Positions 8,436-17,246 of a stretch of DNA of 64,000 bases are shown piece by piece (position 1 is the stretch's first letter; the number at the start of each line of letters is the position of its first letter). The stretch lies in assembly GCA_038250905.1 (NCBI GenBank), contig JBBSBV010000014.1:36307-100306 (forward strand), read 5' to 3'. Made by a program: the position numbers and the translations under genes. The notes below the pieces were generated by a model. It was given only the letters and a program-made list of their open reading frames with translations, had not been told where the DNA came from and searched no databases. The stretch is from JAENVU01 sp038250905 (GTDB lineage Bacteria > Actinomycetota > Acidimicrobiia > IMCC26256 > JAENVU01).

Positions 8436-9695
8436 TCAGGGCGCCGAACGCTCGCGGCTGAGTTGATACGTGGTCACACAGGCGTCACCCATCACCAGGT
8501 CGGCGGCCACCGCCGCGATGAGTGCGGGGACCACGAACGTGGCTCGACCGGTGGTCTCGGCGACGAACATGACCGCGGCGAGCGGCACGCGATAGCCGGC
8601 GCCGAGGAATGCGGCGACGCCGAGGATGGTGAAGAGCGTGTCGTCGGCCCGATTGACGATGCCGCCGGCCGCTCGCCCGAGCAACGCGCCGGCCACGACG
8701 AGCGGGACGAACAATCCTCCGGACCCGCCACCGGCCACGCTGGCGCCGGTGGCCAAGATCCGCAGCACCATGATCAATAGCAGTAACCCGACGGCGCGGT
8801 CGGGTTCGAGGGCCCAGTGGATCGCCTCGTACCCGGGCCCGAGCATGAGGTCCTTCCCGGTGGTGATCCGCCCGAGGGCGAAGAGGCCGCCGAGTGAGAC
8901 ACCCGCACCGAGCACCCGCCACGGGAGCGCAACCTGGGTCGACAGGTGCTTGGCGCGGTGGATGAACGCCGCGAAGAGTCGCGCGCCGACGCCGGCCAGG
9001 ACGCCGAGGACCAAGGCCCCGAGGAGGTGGACCGCACTGAAGCCGCCGCGTTCCTTGGCCGCGAAGAGCGGGACCGTCCCGTTCACGATGGCGAAGCCGA
9101 GGTAACCGGTCGCGGCTGCGACCAGGCACGGCAGCAACTTGCGGTGGGCGAAGTCGTCCTGGAACGGGACTTCGATCGCGAAGAGTGCTCCGGTGGCCGG
9201 GGCCTTGAAGATCGCCGCGATCCCGGCCGCGGCGCCGGCCGTCATCAGGACCTTGCGGTCGACCGGGCGGAACAGCCACCCCATGCGCTGTTGGACGAAG
9301 GTCCCCACCGCGCCGCCGGTGAAGATCGAGAGGCCTTCGAGGCCCATGGCCCCCCCGAAGCCGATGGTGAGGATCGAGGCCAGGACCCCGCCCGGTGCGG
9401 ACCGCACGTCCATGTCCCCGTCCGAGTGGAACGCCTTGAGCCATACGTCGGCGAGGCTCGGCGAGCTGCCGAACGCGAGGTAGCGGAGGGCGAGTGCCGC
9501 GAGGGTGAGACCGACGAGGGGCGCGCCCGCCACGAGCCAGAGCGGGAGGGACTGGGTCCAGTCGAGCAGATGGTTCGTGGCCACCTCGCAGCCGGCCACG
9601 ATGAGTCCGGTGATGATGCCGACGAACGCCGACGCGGCGATGACGTCACGCGAGCGTTGGGCGAACCCGCCGAGCCGGTTCGTGGCCGGGGTCAC
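8436..9695 (-). CDS. ClC-family chloride channel/transporter without CBS domains
   Basis: ClC protein of 419 aa from a GTG start. The gating glutamate is Glu120 in GGAMGLEGLS, the counterpart of GREGP. The C-terminal anion-site strand is GGGSGGLFVPLVV. Fifty-five residues after the gating glutamate, where H+-coupled exchangers carry the proton glutamate, this protein has Val175 (FAIEVPFQD), as in true ClC channels. The first selectivity motif is also unusual (FGSSPSL in place of GSGIP). No CBS domain follows. It begins 19 bases after the F420-type gene and is probably co-transcribed with it. Confidence 0.85.
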   Translation of the reverse strand: MTPATNRLGGFAQRSRDVIAASAFVGIITGLIVAGCEVATNHLLDWTQSLPLWLVAGAPLVGLTLAALALRYLAFGSSPSLADVWLKAFHSDGDMDVRSAPGGVLASILTIGFGGAMGLEGLSIFTGGAVGTFVQQRMGWLFRPVDRKVLMTAGAAAGIAAIFKAPATGALFAIEVPFQDDFAHRKLLPCLVAAATGYLGFAIVNGTVPLFAAKERGGFSAVHLLGALVLGVLAGVGARLFAAFIHRAKHLSTQVALPWRVLGAGVSLGGLFALGRITTGKDLMLGPGYEAIHWALEPDRAVGLLLLIMVLRILATGASVAGGGSGGLFVPLVVAGALLGRAAGGIVNRADDTLFTILGVAAFLGAGYRVPLAAVMFVAETTGRATFVVPALIAAVAADLVMGDACVTTYQLSRERSAP

Positions 9696-9714
9696 CGGTG
9701 GGTCACCTGGTTGC

Positions 9715-10836
9715 TCACTTGGACGGCAACAAGCGGGGGGCGTCGATTGCGAACTCGGGCCATCGTTTGCGTGACCGCGCCGCGAGTTTGTGCATCAACG
9801 CGATGGCATCCGGGTCGTCGTCACCGGGCCGCGTGTGGATCCACCCCTCGGCCAGCATGCCGTCCATGATCTCGCGGCCGATGTCGGTGCGGACGATGGT
9901 GAGCGTCCAGTCGTTGAACTTGCCGATCCCGCCGGTGGAGATGTCGGCGTGCTCGGCCGCGAAGTCGGGACAGGCCTTGCACCCCTCACGGGTCCAGGCG
10001 TGGCATTCCTTCAACGGGATCTCGTGGTAGTCGCCGTTGTTCATCCAGATCTGGAACACGCCCTTGATGTTCATCTTGCGCATGTCGGCCTTCTTCAAGC
10101 CGTACTTGGCCTCGAAGAGCTCCTCGAAGATGGCGTCGTCGAAGGTCTTCGAGCAGAGCAGCCCGATGTTCAGCGAGAGCCGACGGCCGACCTTGCCCGC
10201 CTTGCGCTGCTTCATCACCGGCGGCACCGAACTCTGACAGCTCATGCCGACCAGCGCGATGCGTTCCGCGCCGCCTTCGACGGCATCGGCGTACGCCATG
10301 GTGTTGGCGCTGTAGGTGTACCGGCTGCCGGCCGAGGCGATGATGTCCTCCCGGGTCCGGGCGACGCCGGGGATGGCCTTCCACGTGGAGCCGTCACCTT
10401 CGAGGTAGCTGACGAGCGCGGCGTCGATGATGTCCTTCTCCAGGCAGTAGAGGAGGATCGCGCCGACCAACCCGCCGTCCTGGCCCACCTCGTGGATGAC
10501 CTCGTCCGAGGCCCGGGCCAGCACGATGTCCTTGTAGATCCCGGAGATCTCGTCCGGGGTCCGGGTGCGACCGAACAGGAACTCGTCGATCTCGGGCTCC
10601 CACGCGCGGAACCGCGGGCAGGCGCGGGTGCAGGACGTGCACCCCTTGTCGCCGTGCGAGCAGTCGGCCGGGCCGCCGTACTCCTCGAACTGGAACGGTT
10701 TGTAGACGCCCTCGGTGTCCTGATAGCCGAGCACATCGTGCGGACAGGCGATCACGCAACCTGCACATCCGGTACACAGTCCGGAGGTGACGACTTCGTC
10801 GTAGAGGTGCTTCCACTGGAGCTTCTCGGGCGGCAT
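9715..10836 (-). CDS. Coenzyme F420 hydrogenase/dehydrogenase beta-subunit family iron-sulfur flavoprotein
   Basis: FrhB/FdhB-type protein, 373 aa. Two [4Fe-4S] motifs lie at the N-terminus: Cys21, 24, 27, 31 (CTGCAGCVIACP), then Cys59, 66, 69, 73. The F420 beta N- and C-terminal domains follow, with GQDGGLVGAIL, LVGMSCQSS, CHAWTREGCKACPDF and ADISTGGIG. Such proteins bind FAD and shuttle electrons between deazaflavin F420, ferredoxin or other donors. No hydrogenase, formate dehydrogenase or sulfite reductase subunit is adjacent, so the partner is unknown. Its presence suggests F420 is made by this organism. Confidence 0.85.
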   Translation of the reverse strand: MPPEKLQWKHLYDEVVTSGLCTGCAGCVIACPHDVLGYQDTEGVYKPFQFEEYGGPADCSHGDKGCTSCTRACPRFRAWEPEIDEFLFGRTRTPDEISGIYKDIVLARASDEVIHEVGQDGGLVGAILLYCLEKDIIDAALVSYLEGDGSTWKAIPGVARTREDIIASAGSRYTYSANTMAYADAVEGGAERIALVGMSCQSSVPPVMKQRKAGKVGRRLSLNIGLLCSKTFDDAIFEELFEAKYGLKKADMRKMNIKGVFQIWMNNGDYHEIPLKECHAWTREGCKACPDFAAEHADISTGGIGKFNDWTLTIVRTDIGREIMDGMLAEGWIHTRPGDDDPDAIALMHKLAARSRKRWPEFAIDAPRLLPSK

Positions 10837-10954
10837 CGGTGGAGTCTGTCATCGGCGTGCGCCTCCGGGCACCTCGTTCCCGTCGCAGCACCCTTCGAGC
10901 CCGTTGGGTGCGACGGTCGCGTGGCCCGGCTCGGCCGGGTCGTAGCGTGCGGGG

Positions 10955-11902
10955 ATGGTCGATCAACCGCCCGCCTGGTCGGCGCCGCCGCCCCCACCGC
11001 CACCCCCGCCGCCGCCCCCGCCCTTCGGCGCGTATCCAGGGGCGTATCCCGCGGTCGCGATGGCGCCCACCCCGTTCCGGCGGCTGCGGGGCCTGGCCGT
11101 CGCGCTCTACGTGTTGCTCTCGATCGCGGGCGTGCTCGCGCTCGTCACCATCCCGGTGGTCCTCAACCAACGCTCGGTCGCGGCCGACCACACGAGCTTC
11201 GGTGCGATTGCAGTCGACCAGTCGGTGCGCGACGCGAACGACGCGACGAGTGCGGTCTCCGGTTTTCTCGTGACGGTCTCGATCGCGATCCTCGTGGTGC
11301 TCATCATCTGGATGTGGCGCGCCGCGTCGAACCTCGCGCTGTTCGCGCGCGTCCGACCGAAGTTCGCCACCGGGTTCGCCATCGGCGGCTGGTTCATCCC
11401 GCTGGCTTTCGCGGTGATCCCCGGTATGCAGATGTACGACATCTGGAAGGGATCGGGTCCACCGCTCCGGTCGGGCGAGCGGCCGACCGGGTCCCCACTC
11501 GTCGTGTGGTGGTGGCTGGCGTTCGTCCCGGGCCGGTTCCTGGCCTACCTCGTGACCTCGATGAAGGTCGGCCACCTCTACCAGGCGTCGACGTTCGAGA
11601 CGACGAGCCTGCTGCTCATGATCGGTTCCGGGTTGCTGGCCGTCGCCGCCGTGCTCCTGATCCTGGTGGTCCGGGGCATCACGCAACGGCAGGAGGCCGG
11701 CCTGGCGGCGCTCATGTCGGGCGCGGGTCCCGCCGGTACGGGTCCGGCCGCTTCGGGGTGGTTGCCGCCGCCGCCGGCTCCGTACGTTGCGACCCCGCCG
11801 TGGAGTCCTGTCCCACCCGCGGCACCGCCGGAGGTCTGGCCCGCGCCTCCGCCGCGATCGTGGCCGGCACCGCCCGAGGACGATCCGAACCCGCTCCGCT
11901 GA
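10955..11902 (+). CDS. DUF4328 membrane protein with polyproline N-terminus
   Basis: Protein of 315 aa. After a short start it has a run of more than a dozen prolines (residues about 12-23), then four or five hydrophobic helices and a proline/alanine-rich tail. The central block with IIWMWRAASNLALF, KFATGFAIGGWFIPL and VPGRFLAYL is characteristic of DUF4328. Function is unknown. A TAGCGT box at 10943-10948 lies six bases before the ATG, suggesting a leaderless transcript. The proline run should depend on elongation factor P for translation. Confidence 0.8.
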   Translation: MVDQPPAWSAPPPPPPPPPPPPPFGAYPGAYPAVAMAPTPFRRLRGLAVALYVLLSIAGVLALVTIPVVLNQRSVAADHTSFGAIAVDQSVRDANDATSAVSGFLVTVSIAILVVLIIWMWRAASNLALFARVRPKFATGFAIGGWFIPLAFAVIPGMQMYDIWKGSGPPLRSGERPTGSPLVVWWWLAFVPGRFLAYLVTSMKVGHLYQASTFETTSLLLMIGSGLLAVAAVLLILVVRGITQRQEAGLAALMSGAGPAGTGPAASGWLPPPPAPYVATPPWSPVPPAAPPEVWPAPPPRSWPAPPEDDPNPLR

Positions 11903-11906
11903 GCGG

Positions 11907-12182
11907 TCAGGAGCGAAGGAGTCGCTCCACGGCGTGGACCGCCTCGGTGATCTTCGCGTCACCCTCACCCCGGTCGTGCGCCTCCATCACGCAGTGCCGG
12001 AGGTGCTCGTCGAGCAGTCCCAGGCCCACGTTCTCGAGGGCTTTGCTGACCGCGGCGATCTGGGTGAGCACGTCGACGCAGTACTGGTCGTTGTCGATCA
12101 TGCGGGCGATGCCGCGCACCTGGCCCTCGATCCGGGCCAGCCGGCGGGCGTAGTCGTCTTTGTGGAGGGTGTAGCCCCGCAT
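11907..12182 (-). CDS. csoR: CsoR-family copper-sensing repressor
   Basis: All-helical DUF156/CsoR repressor of 91 aa. The Cu(I) ligand triad is intact: Cys35 (DQYCVDVL), His60 and Cys64 (LDEHLRHC), matching C-H-C of M. tuberculosis CsoR. The helix containing ARRLARIEGQVRGI is the DNA-binding signature. A good ribosome site (AAGGGAGA) precedes the ATG at 12180-12182. It is divergent from copA across a 74-base region holding a C/G-rich operator, so it presumably represses copA until Cu(I) binds. Confidence 0.93.
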   Translation of the reverse strand: MRGYTLHKDDYARRLARIEGQVRGIARMIDNDQYCVDVLTQIAAVSKALENVGLGLLDEHLRHCVMEAHDRGEGDAKITEAVHAVERLLRS

Positions 12183-12193
12183 GCTGGTCTCCC

Positions 12194-12224
12194 TTGTGTT
12201 GGATAGGGTAGGGGGGTATAGTAT
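12194..12224 (+). promoter_or_regulatory. copA promoter with probable CsoR operator in the spacer
   Basis: TTGTGT (12194-12199) and TATAGT (12217-12222) are separated by exactly 17 bases, a good -35/-10 pair for copA. The spacer is GGATAGGGTAGGGGGG. On the other strand the region from 12220 reads TATACCCCCCTACCCTATCC, close to the CsoR operator form ATACCCCCCTA. Repressor bound here would block polymerase directly. The copA leader would be about 28 bases and carries a ribosome site (GAGGTGG). Confidence 0.7.
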
Positions 12225-12256
12225 CAACTCCTGATCCTCCCCGAGGTGGTACCGCA

Positions 12257-14503
12257 ATGGCCCAGCCCTCAGCTCCTCCGCACGAAGACCGGCTCGATCT
12301 CGGCATCGGTGGCATGACGTGTGCATCCTGTGCGGCACGGGTCGAGAAGACCCTCGCTGCGGTGCCGGGGGTCGATTCGTGCACGGTGAACTTCGCCACC
12401 GAGGTCGCCACCGTCCACTACGACCACGCGCGGGTGGAGCCCGAGGCGCTGGCCGGCGCGGTCGAGGGCATCGGCTACTCCGCGCTCCTCCCTCCCGATC
12501 CCGCCGAGATGGCGGCCGGTCACGGGGGACACGCGGCCGCGCACGACCACATGCACGAGGAGGACGCCGCCGACCTCCGGCGCCGGTTGATCGTCGCGGT
12601 GGTGCTCGGCCTGCCGGTGGTGCTCATCTCGATGGTCCCGGCGTTCACCTTCAATGGTTGGCAGTGGGTCGCCGCGGTACTCGCCACCCCGGTGATCTTC
12701 TGGTCGGGCTGGCCGTATCACCGCGCCACGCTGATGAACCTGCGCCACGGCGCCGTCACCATGGACACCCTCGTCACGATGGGAACCGGTGCAGCGTGGG
12801 TGTGGTCGATGGTCGCGTTGGTGTTTCTCGACGCGTCGACGTCGGGCATGGAATCGATGACCGGCTCGAGTTCCAGCGGTGCCCACGTCTACTTCGAGAC
12901 CGCGGCGGTCATCACCGCACTGCTCCTGCTCGGAAAGTTCTTCGAGGCCCGCGCGAAGCGGCGGTCGTCCGGCGCGTTGCGTGCGCTCCTGGAACTCGGC
13001 GCGAAGGTGGCGCGGCTCGAGAGCGGTGAGGAGATCCCCGCCGCCGACCTCCAGGTGGGTCAGCGGTTCGTCGTGCGGCCCGGAGAGAAGATCGCGACCG
13101 ACGGCGTCGTCGTCGACGGCGCGTCGGCTGTCGACGTCTCGATGCTCACGGGCGAGTCGGTCCCGGTCGAGGTGACGACGGGCGACCGTGTCTTCGGTGC
13201 GACCGTCAACGCGTCGGGCCGGTTGGTCATCGAGGCGACGAGCGTCGGGAGCGAGACCGCGCTGGCGCAGATCGCGCGATTGGTGGCCGATGCTCAGGGG
13301 TCCAAGGCCCCGGTCCAACGACTGGCCGACCGCATCGCCGCGATCTTCGTCCCGGTGGTGATGGTGATCGCGCTCGGCACGCTCGTGGCCTGGCTCGTCA
13401 CCGGCCATGGGGCCGACCGCGCCTTCACCGCCGCGGTCGCGGTGTTGATCATCGCCTGCCCCTGCGCACTCGGGTTGGCCACACCCACCGCGATCATGGT
13501 GGGGACCGGGCGGGGTGCGCAGCTGGGGATCGTGATCCGGGGCGGTGAGGTGCTCGAGGCCACCCGGCGCGTGGACATCGCGGTGCTGGACAAGACCGGG
13601 ACCGTGACCACCGGTCGGATGACCCTCGTCGGCGTCGAGACCCAGCCGGGGGAGGACGCGGCCCGGATCGCGGAGCTCGTGGCCGCCGCGGAAGACGCGT
13701 CGGAACACCCGATCGCCCACGCGATCGTGGTCGGCCTGCGAGCCGATGGCGCGCCGGTGCGTACACCGACCGCGTTCACGAACGCCGCCGGGCGCGGGAT
13801 CGAGGCCACGGTCGACGGTCAGACGATTCGGGTCGGGCGCCTCGATTACGTCGGCGCCGCCGCGCCGGAGATCAGCGCCGCCGCCGACGCCGCCGCGGCG
13901 CGCGGCGAATCCGCGGTGTTCGCAGGTTGGGACGGACGCGTGCGCGCCGCGTTCTTCGTGGCCGATACTGCGAAGCCGTCGTCCCGGGCGGCGATCGCCG
14001 CGCTGCACGATCTCGGCGTGGAGACCGTGATGGTCACGGGGGACCGTGAGGCCACCGCGCGTACCGTCGCCGAGCAGGTCGGGATCGACCGGGTCGTCGC
14101 CGACGTGCTGCCCGAGGACAAGGTTGCGCTCGTGCGTGAACTCCAGGCCGAGGGCCACCAGGTCGCCGTCGTCGGCGACGGTGTCAACGACGCGCCCGCG
14201 CTTGCCCAGGCCGACCTCGGAATCGCGATCGGCACGGGCACCGACGTCGCAATCGAAGCGAGCGACCTGACCCTGGTGTCGGGTGACCTCCGTGGCGCGT
14301 CGGATGCGATCGCGCTGTCACGCGCGACGTTGCGCACGATCAAGGGCAACCTCTTCTGGGCGTTCGCCTACAACGTCGCCGCGATCCCGTTGGCCGCAGC
14401 CGGATTGTTGAACCCGGTGATCGCGGCCGCGGCGATGGGGTTCTCGTCGGTGTTCGTGGTCTCCAACTCGTTGCGGCTCCGCCGGTTCCACGGCGCCCGA
14501 TGA
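12257..14503 (+). CDS. copA: Copper-exporting P1B-type ATPase
   Basis: Heavy-metal ATPase of 748 aa. A single N-terminal metal-binding domain has GMTCASC (Cys22, Cys25). The membrane CPC motif is in IIACPCALGLATP, phosphorylation occurs at DKTGTVTTG, the hinge reads GDGVNDAPALAQAD, and the SEHPIAHA loop carries the nucleotide histidine. These define a Cu(I) exporter in the cytoplasmic membrane. A histidine-rich stretch near residues 92-101 (GHGGHAAAHDH) may buffer metal. It is paired divergently with csoR. Confidence 0.96.
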   Translation: MAQPSAPPHEDRLDLGIGGMTCASCAARVEKTLAAVPGVDSCTVNFATEVATVHYDHARVEPEALAGAVEGIGYSALLPPDPAEMAAGHGGHAAAHDHMHEEDAADLRRRLIVAVVLGLPVVLISMVPAFTFNGWQWVAAVLATPVIFWSGWPYHRATLMNLRHGAVTMDTLVTMGTGAAWVWSMVALVFLDASTSGMESMTGSSSSGAHVYFETAAVITALLLLGKFFEARAKRRSSGALRALLELGAKVARLESGEEIPAADLQVGQRFVVRPGEKIATDGVVVDGASAVDVSMLTGESVPVEVTTGDRVFGATVNASGRLVIEATSVGSETALAQIARLVADAQGSKAPVQRLADRIAAIFVPVVMVIALGTLVAWLVTGHGADRAFTAAVAVLIIACPCALGLATPTAIMVGTGRGAQLGIVIRGGEVLEATRRVDIAVLDKTGTVTTGRMTLVGVETQPGEDAARIAELVAAAEDASEHPIAHAIVVGLRADGAPVRTPTAFTNAAGRGIEATVDGQTIRVGRLDYVGAAAPEISAAADAAAARGESAVFAGWDGRVRAAFFVADTAKPSSRAAIAALHDLGVETVMVTGDREATARTVAEQVGIDRVVADVLPEDKVALVRELQAEGHQVAVVGDGVNDAPALAQADLGIAIGTGTDVAIEASDLTLVSGDLRGASDAIALSRATLRTIKGNLFWAFAYNVAAIPLAAAGLLNPVIAAAAMGFSSVFVVSNSLRLRRFHGAR

Positions 14504-14512
14504 CGACGCGCG

Positions 14513-15001
14513 TCAGCGGGTGAGCCAGGCGTCGAGCAGTCCGACCTGCGCGGCGGCGTTCTCGCGGATGCCGCCGACGATCGCGCCCTCGACCTTGCCG
14601 CCGACGAGCGGCATCTTCACCTTGACCGCGCCGGTGATCATGCGCTGTGCCGTCGCGCCCGTGGCCACGATCACCGACCGGTAACGCCCGCTCAGCAGCC
14701 CGGCGTAGTGGTCGGGTCTTATCTCGCACTCGGTCTCGTGCGTGCCGAGATCGCAGACCGACCGTTCGATCCACGTCATGCGATCGGGATCCACCACGCG
14801 CGTGACCGCCCGCGACAACTCGGCCTGGAACAGGTAGCGGACGTCCTGGTAGACGACGTCGCCCTCGCGGCGTTGGTCGAGCACCTCGGCGGACCCGAGC
14901 TTCGGGAGTTCGGCCATGCGGGCCAGGAAGACCGGATCCACGAGCGCGGCGTCGAGCGCGTCGGGCGTGGCGGCGATCTCCTGGCTGATCTCGAAGTTCA
15001 T
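14513..15001 (-). CDS. DUF2505 (SRPBCC-like) protein
   Basis: Protein of 162 aa. MNFEISQEIAATPDALDAAL and the later YRSVIVATGATAQRMITGAVKVKMPLVG-type segment match DUF2505, a family with the START/Bet v 1 ligand-binding fold. The ATG at 14999-15001 overlaps the stop of the upstream Nramp-like gene by four bases, so translation is likely coupled. No ligand can be named. The gene ends ten bases from the end of copA, convergent with it. Confidence 0.75.
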   Translation of the reverse strand: MNFEISQEIAATPDALDAALVDPVFLARMAELPKLGSAEVLDQRREGDVVYQDVRYLFQAELSRAVTRVVDPDRMTWIERSVCDLGTHETECEIRPDHYAGLLSGRYRSVIVATGATAQRMITGAVKVKMPLVGGKVEGAIVGGIRENAAAQVGLLDAWLTR

Positions 15002-16347
15002 GGCCAGCAAAGGTACGCAATGGGGAGGGCCGCGCTGCCGATCACCGTGGCGATCATCAATGCGGTCGACAGGCGACCGCTGCGGCGCTCACCGAGGACT
15101 GCCGGATCGCGCGCCAGTCGGAGCATCACCCAGATGAGCGGCGGAGCCGTGACGCCATTGAGGATCGCGGCGTAGAAGAGGCTCCGAATCGGGTCGAGTC
15201 CCAGAAGATCGAGGCTGACGCCCACCACCATCGACCCGGCGATGACCAGGTAGAAACCGCGGGCCTGACGGAAAGTGCGCGAAAGGCCTTCCGGCCGACC
15301 GATCGCCTCCGCGACCGCGTAGGCCGTGGAGCCGGCGAGGATCGGAACCGCCAACAGTCCCAGGCCGACGATCCCGATGGCGAACAGGAGCTGCGCGAAC
15401 GAGCCGGCAAGTGGTTCGAGGGCTCGGGCGGCCTGGTCCGCGCTCGTGATCGTGGTGAGGCCATGCGTGTGCAGCGTGAACGCAGTCGAGATCAGGATCG
15501 CACTGGCAACGAGCACGGCTGAGGTCATGCCCCCGACGACATCGACGCGCATGGCCCGAAAGTGGTCGTCGGTGATCGGTTCATCGGGGTTCACGGCCGC
15601 GTCTGTGGTCTCCTCGTTCTCCTCGGATGCCTGCCAGAAGAACAGGTAGGGCGTGACGGTGGTGCCGAACACCGCGAGCAGGGCGGCGATGCCCACCCGG
15701 CCGTCCGGGATGGTCGGGTGCACGAGGCCCCGGCCAACTGCCGTCCAATCCACATCGATCGTGAACAACACGATGACGTACGACGCGAGCGAGAGAGCGA
15801 GTACTCGGAGCACCTTGGCGTACCGGTGATACGGGACCGCGAGTTCGAGCACCACCATCAGGCCGGCCATCGCGACCGTCAACAGGGTTGCGGGGATCGG
15901 GATCTCGAGGTGCATCGCCGCACCCATCGACGCCAGGTCGGCGGCGATGTTGAAGGTGTTGGCAATCGCGACCAGGACCACACACGCAATGAGGATCCGC
16001 CGGCTGAGGTGCCTCCGGATCAGGGCCGCGAGTCCGACGCCCGTGCCGAGGCCGAGCCGCGCGGCCGTCTCCTGGACGGTGGCGGCCATCACCCCGACCA
16101 CCGGCATGGACCACAGCAGGCTGGCGCCGAAGGCCGCCCCGACCTGCGAATACGTCCCGATCCCCGAGGGATCGTCGTCGGCCGCGCCCGTGACCAGCCC
16201 TGGGCCCAGCCGTTTGAAGTATCCCTGACCCCGGAGCACCCGGCGGCGGGGGTGATGACGACGGAATCGCGCGAACCTCGCCCGTTCCGAACCCGATGGC
16301 CCCGAATCCGGTGGTTCCGAAGCCGTCGGAGGCGGTTCCGGAATCAC
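14998..16347 (-). CDS. Nramp-family divalent metal transporter, variant metal site
   Basis: LeuT-fold Nramp-like transporter, 449 aa from a GTG at 16345-16347; the start is uncertain because the first 45 residues are hydrophilic and proline-rich. TM1 contains GAADDDPSGIGTYSQ (Asp59-Pro-Ser-Gly), corresponding to DPGN. TM6 reads TTVTPYLFFWQ, so the canonical Met-Pro-His is Thr232-Pro-Tyr. Loss of the TM6 methionine, which selects transition metals in classical Nramps, suggests a different substrate, perhaps Mg2+ or Al3+ as in Nramp-related transporters. It overlaps the DUF2505 gene and is divergent from metF. Confidence 0.8.
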   Translation of the reverse strand: MIPEPPPTASEPPDSGPSGSERARFARFRRHHPRRRVLRGQGYFKRLGPGLVTGAADDDPSGIGTYSQVGAAFGASLLWSMPVVGVMAATVQETAARLGLGTGVGLAALIRRHLSRRILIACVVLVAIANTFNIAADLASMGAAMHLEIPIPATLLTVAMAGLMVVLELAVPYHRYAKVLRVLALSLASYVIVLFTIDVDWTAVGRGLVHPTIPDGRVGIAALLAVFGTTVTPYLFFWQASEENEETTDAAVNPDEPITDDHFRAMRVDVVGGMTSAVLVASAILISTAFTLHTHGLTTITSADQAARALEPLAGSFAQLLFAIGIVGLGLLAVPILAGSTAYAVAEAIGRPEGLSRTFRQARGFYLVIAGSMVVGVSLDLLGLDPIRSLFYAAILNGVTAPPLIWVMLRLARDPAVLGERRSGRLSTALMIATVIGSAALPIAYLCWP

Positions 16348-16380
16348 AGCGTCGAAGTCTCGCGTACCCTCTCCCGGACC

Positions 16381-17241
16381 ATGAAGATCACCGACATCCT
16401 CGCGGCCGGGCCCACGTACAGCTTCGAGTTCTTCCCGCCGAAGACGCCCGAAGCCGCGGAGGCGCTCACCAGGACCCTCGCCGAGCTCGAACCGCTCGCG
16501 CCGTCGTTCGCATCGGTCACCTACGGCGCCGGTGGTGGCACACGCGAGATGACCCACGACATCGTGGTCGGACTCCATCGCGACACGAACGTCACGCCGA
16601 TGGCGCACCTCACCTGCGTGTGCCATACGCGCGCCGAACTCGTCGACATCGCGAAGCGCTATCGGGACGCGGGCATCGAGAACATCCTGGCGCTCGGTGG
16701 TGACCCGCCGAAGAACCTCGATCTGCCCGCCGGTGAACTCGACCACGCGATCGACCTCGTGCGGCTGGTTCGCGAGGTCGGCGACTTCGCGATCGGAGTG
16801 GCCGCGTTCCCCGAGCCGCATCCGAAGTCACCCTCGCTCGCCGCCGACCGCGCGCGGACCGCAGAGAAGCTGGCCGAGGCCGACTTCGCGATCACGCAGT
16901 TCTTTTTCGACGCCGACCACTACTTCGACCTCGTCGAGTCGTTGCGCGCGCTCGGTGTCGACAAGCCGGTGATCCCCGGGATCATGCCGGCGACCGCGAT
17001 CAGCAGTATCAAGCGGATGACCGAGCTGCAGGGTTCGGAGTTCCCGAGCTGGCTCGCCGACAAGCTCTACGCGGTGCAGGACGATCCCGAAGCCGTCTTC
17101 GCGGTCGGGGTCGAGGAAGCGACGAAGCTGTCGCGCACGCTGCTCGCCGGTGGTGCGCCCGGGCTGCACTTCATCACCCTCAACCGCTCACGGGCGACCG
17201 GCCTGATCTACGACAATCTCGGACTCACGCCCGCCCCCTGA
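16381..17241 (+). CDS. metF: 5,10-methylenetetrahydrofolate reductase
   Basis: FAD-dependent TIM-barrel enzyme of 286 aa that makes 5-methyl-THF for methionine synthesis. It begins with a short leader before YSFEFFPPKTPE, the family signature with the proton-relay glutamate. PMAHLTCVCHTR, NILALGGDPP and FAITQFFFDADHYFDLV are conserved FAD and substrate elements; PVIPGIMPAT is near the C-terminal end of the barrel. The length fits bacterial MetF. A TACCCT box lies ten bases upstream (16365-16370). Methionine genes metX and metY are 8 kb away. Confidence 0.93.
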   Translation: MKITDILAAGPTYSFEFFPPKTPEAAEALTRTLAELEPLAPSFASVTYGAGGGTREMTHDIVVGLHRDTNVTPMAHLTCVCHTRAELVDIAKRYRDAGIENILALGGDPPKNLDLPAGELDHAIDLVRLVREVGDFAIGVAAFPEPHPKSPSLAADRARTAEKLAEADFAITQFFFDADHYFDLVESLRALGVDKPVIPGIMPATAISSIKRMTELQGSEFPSWLADKLYAVQDDPEAVFAVGVEEATKLSRTLLAGGAPGLHFITLNRSRATGLIYDNLGLTPAP

Positions 17242-17246
17242 CGCGC

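Noticed and set aside
9790..12153. 787-codon plus-strand frame opposite the F420-type gene and through the DUF4328 gene
   Set aside because: Low-complexity composition; both overlapped genes are recognisable in other frames.
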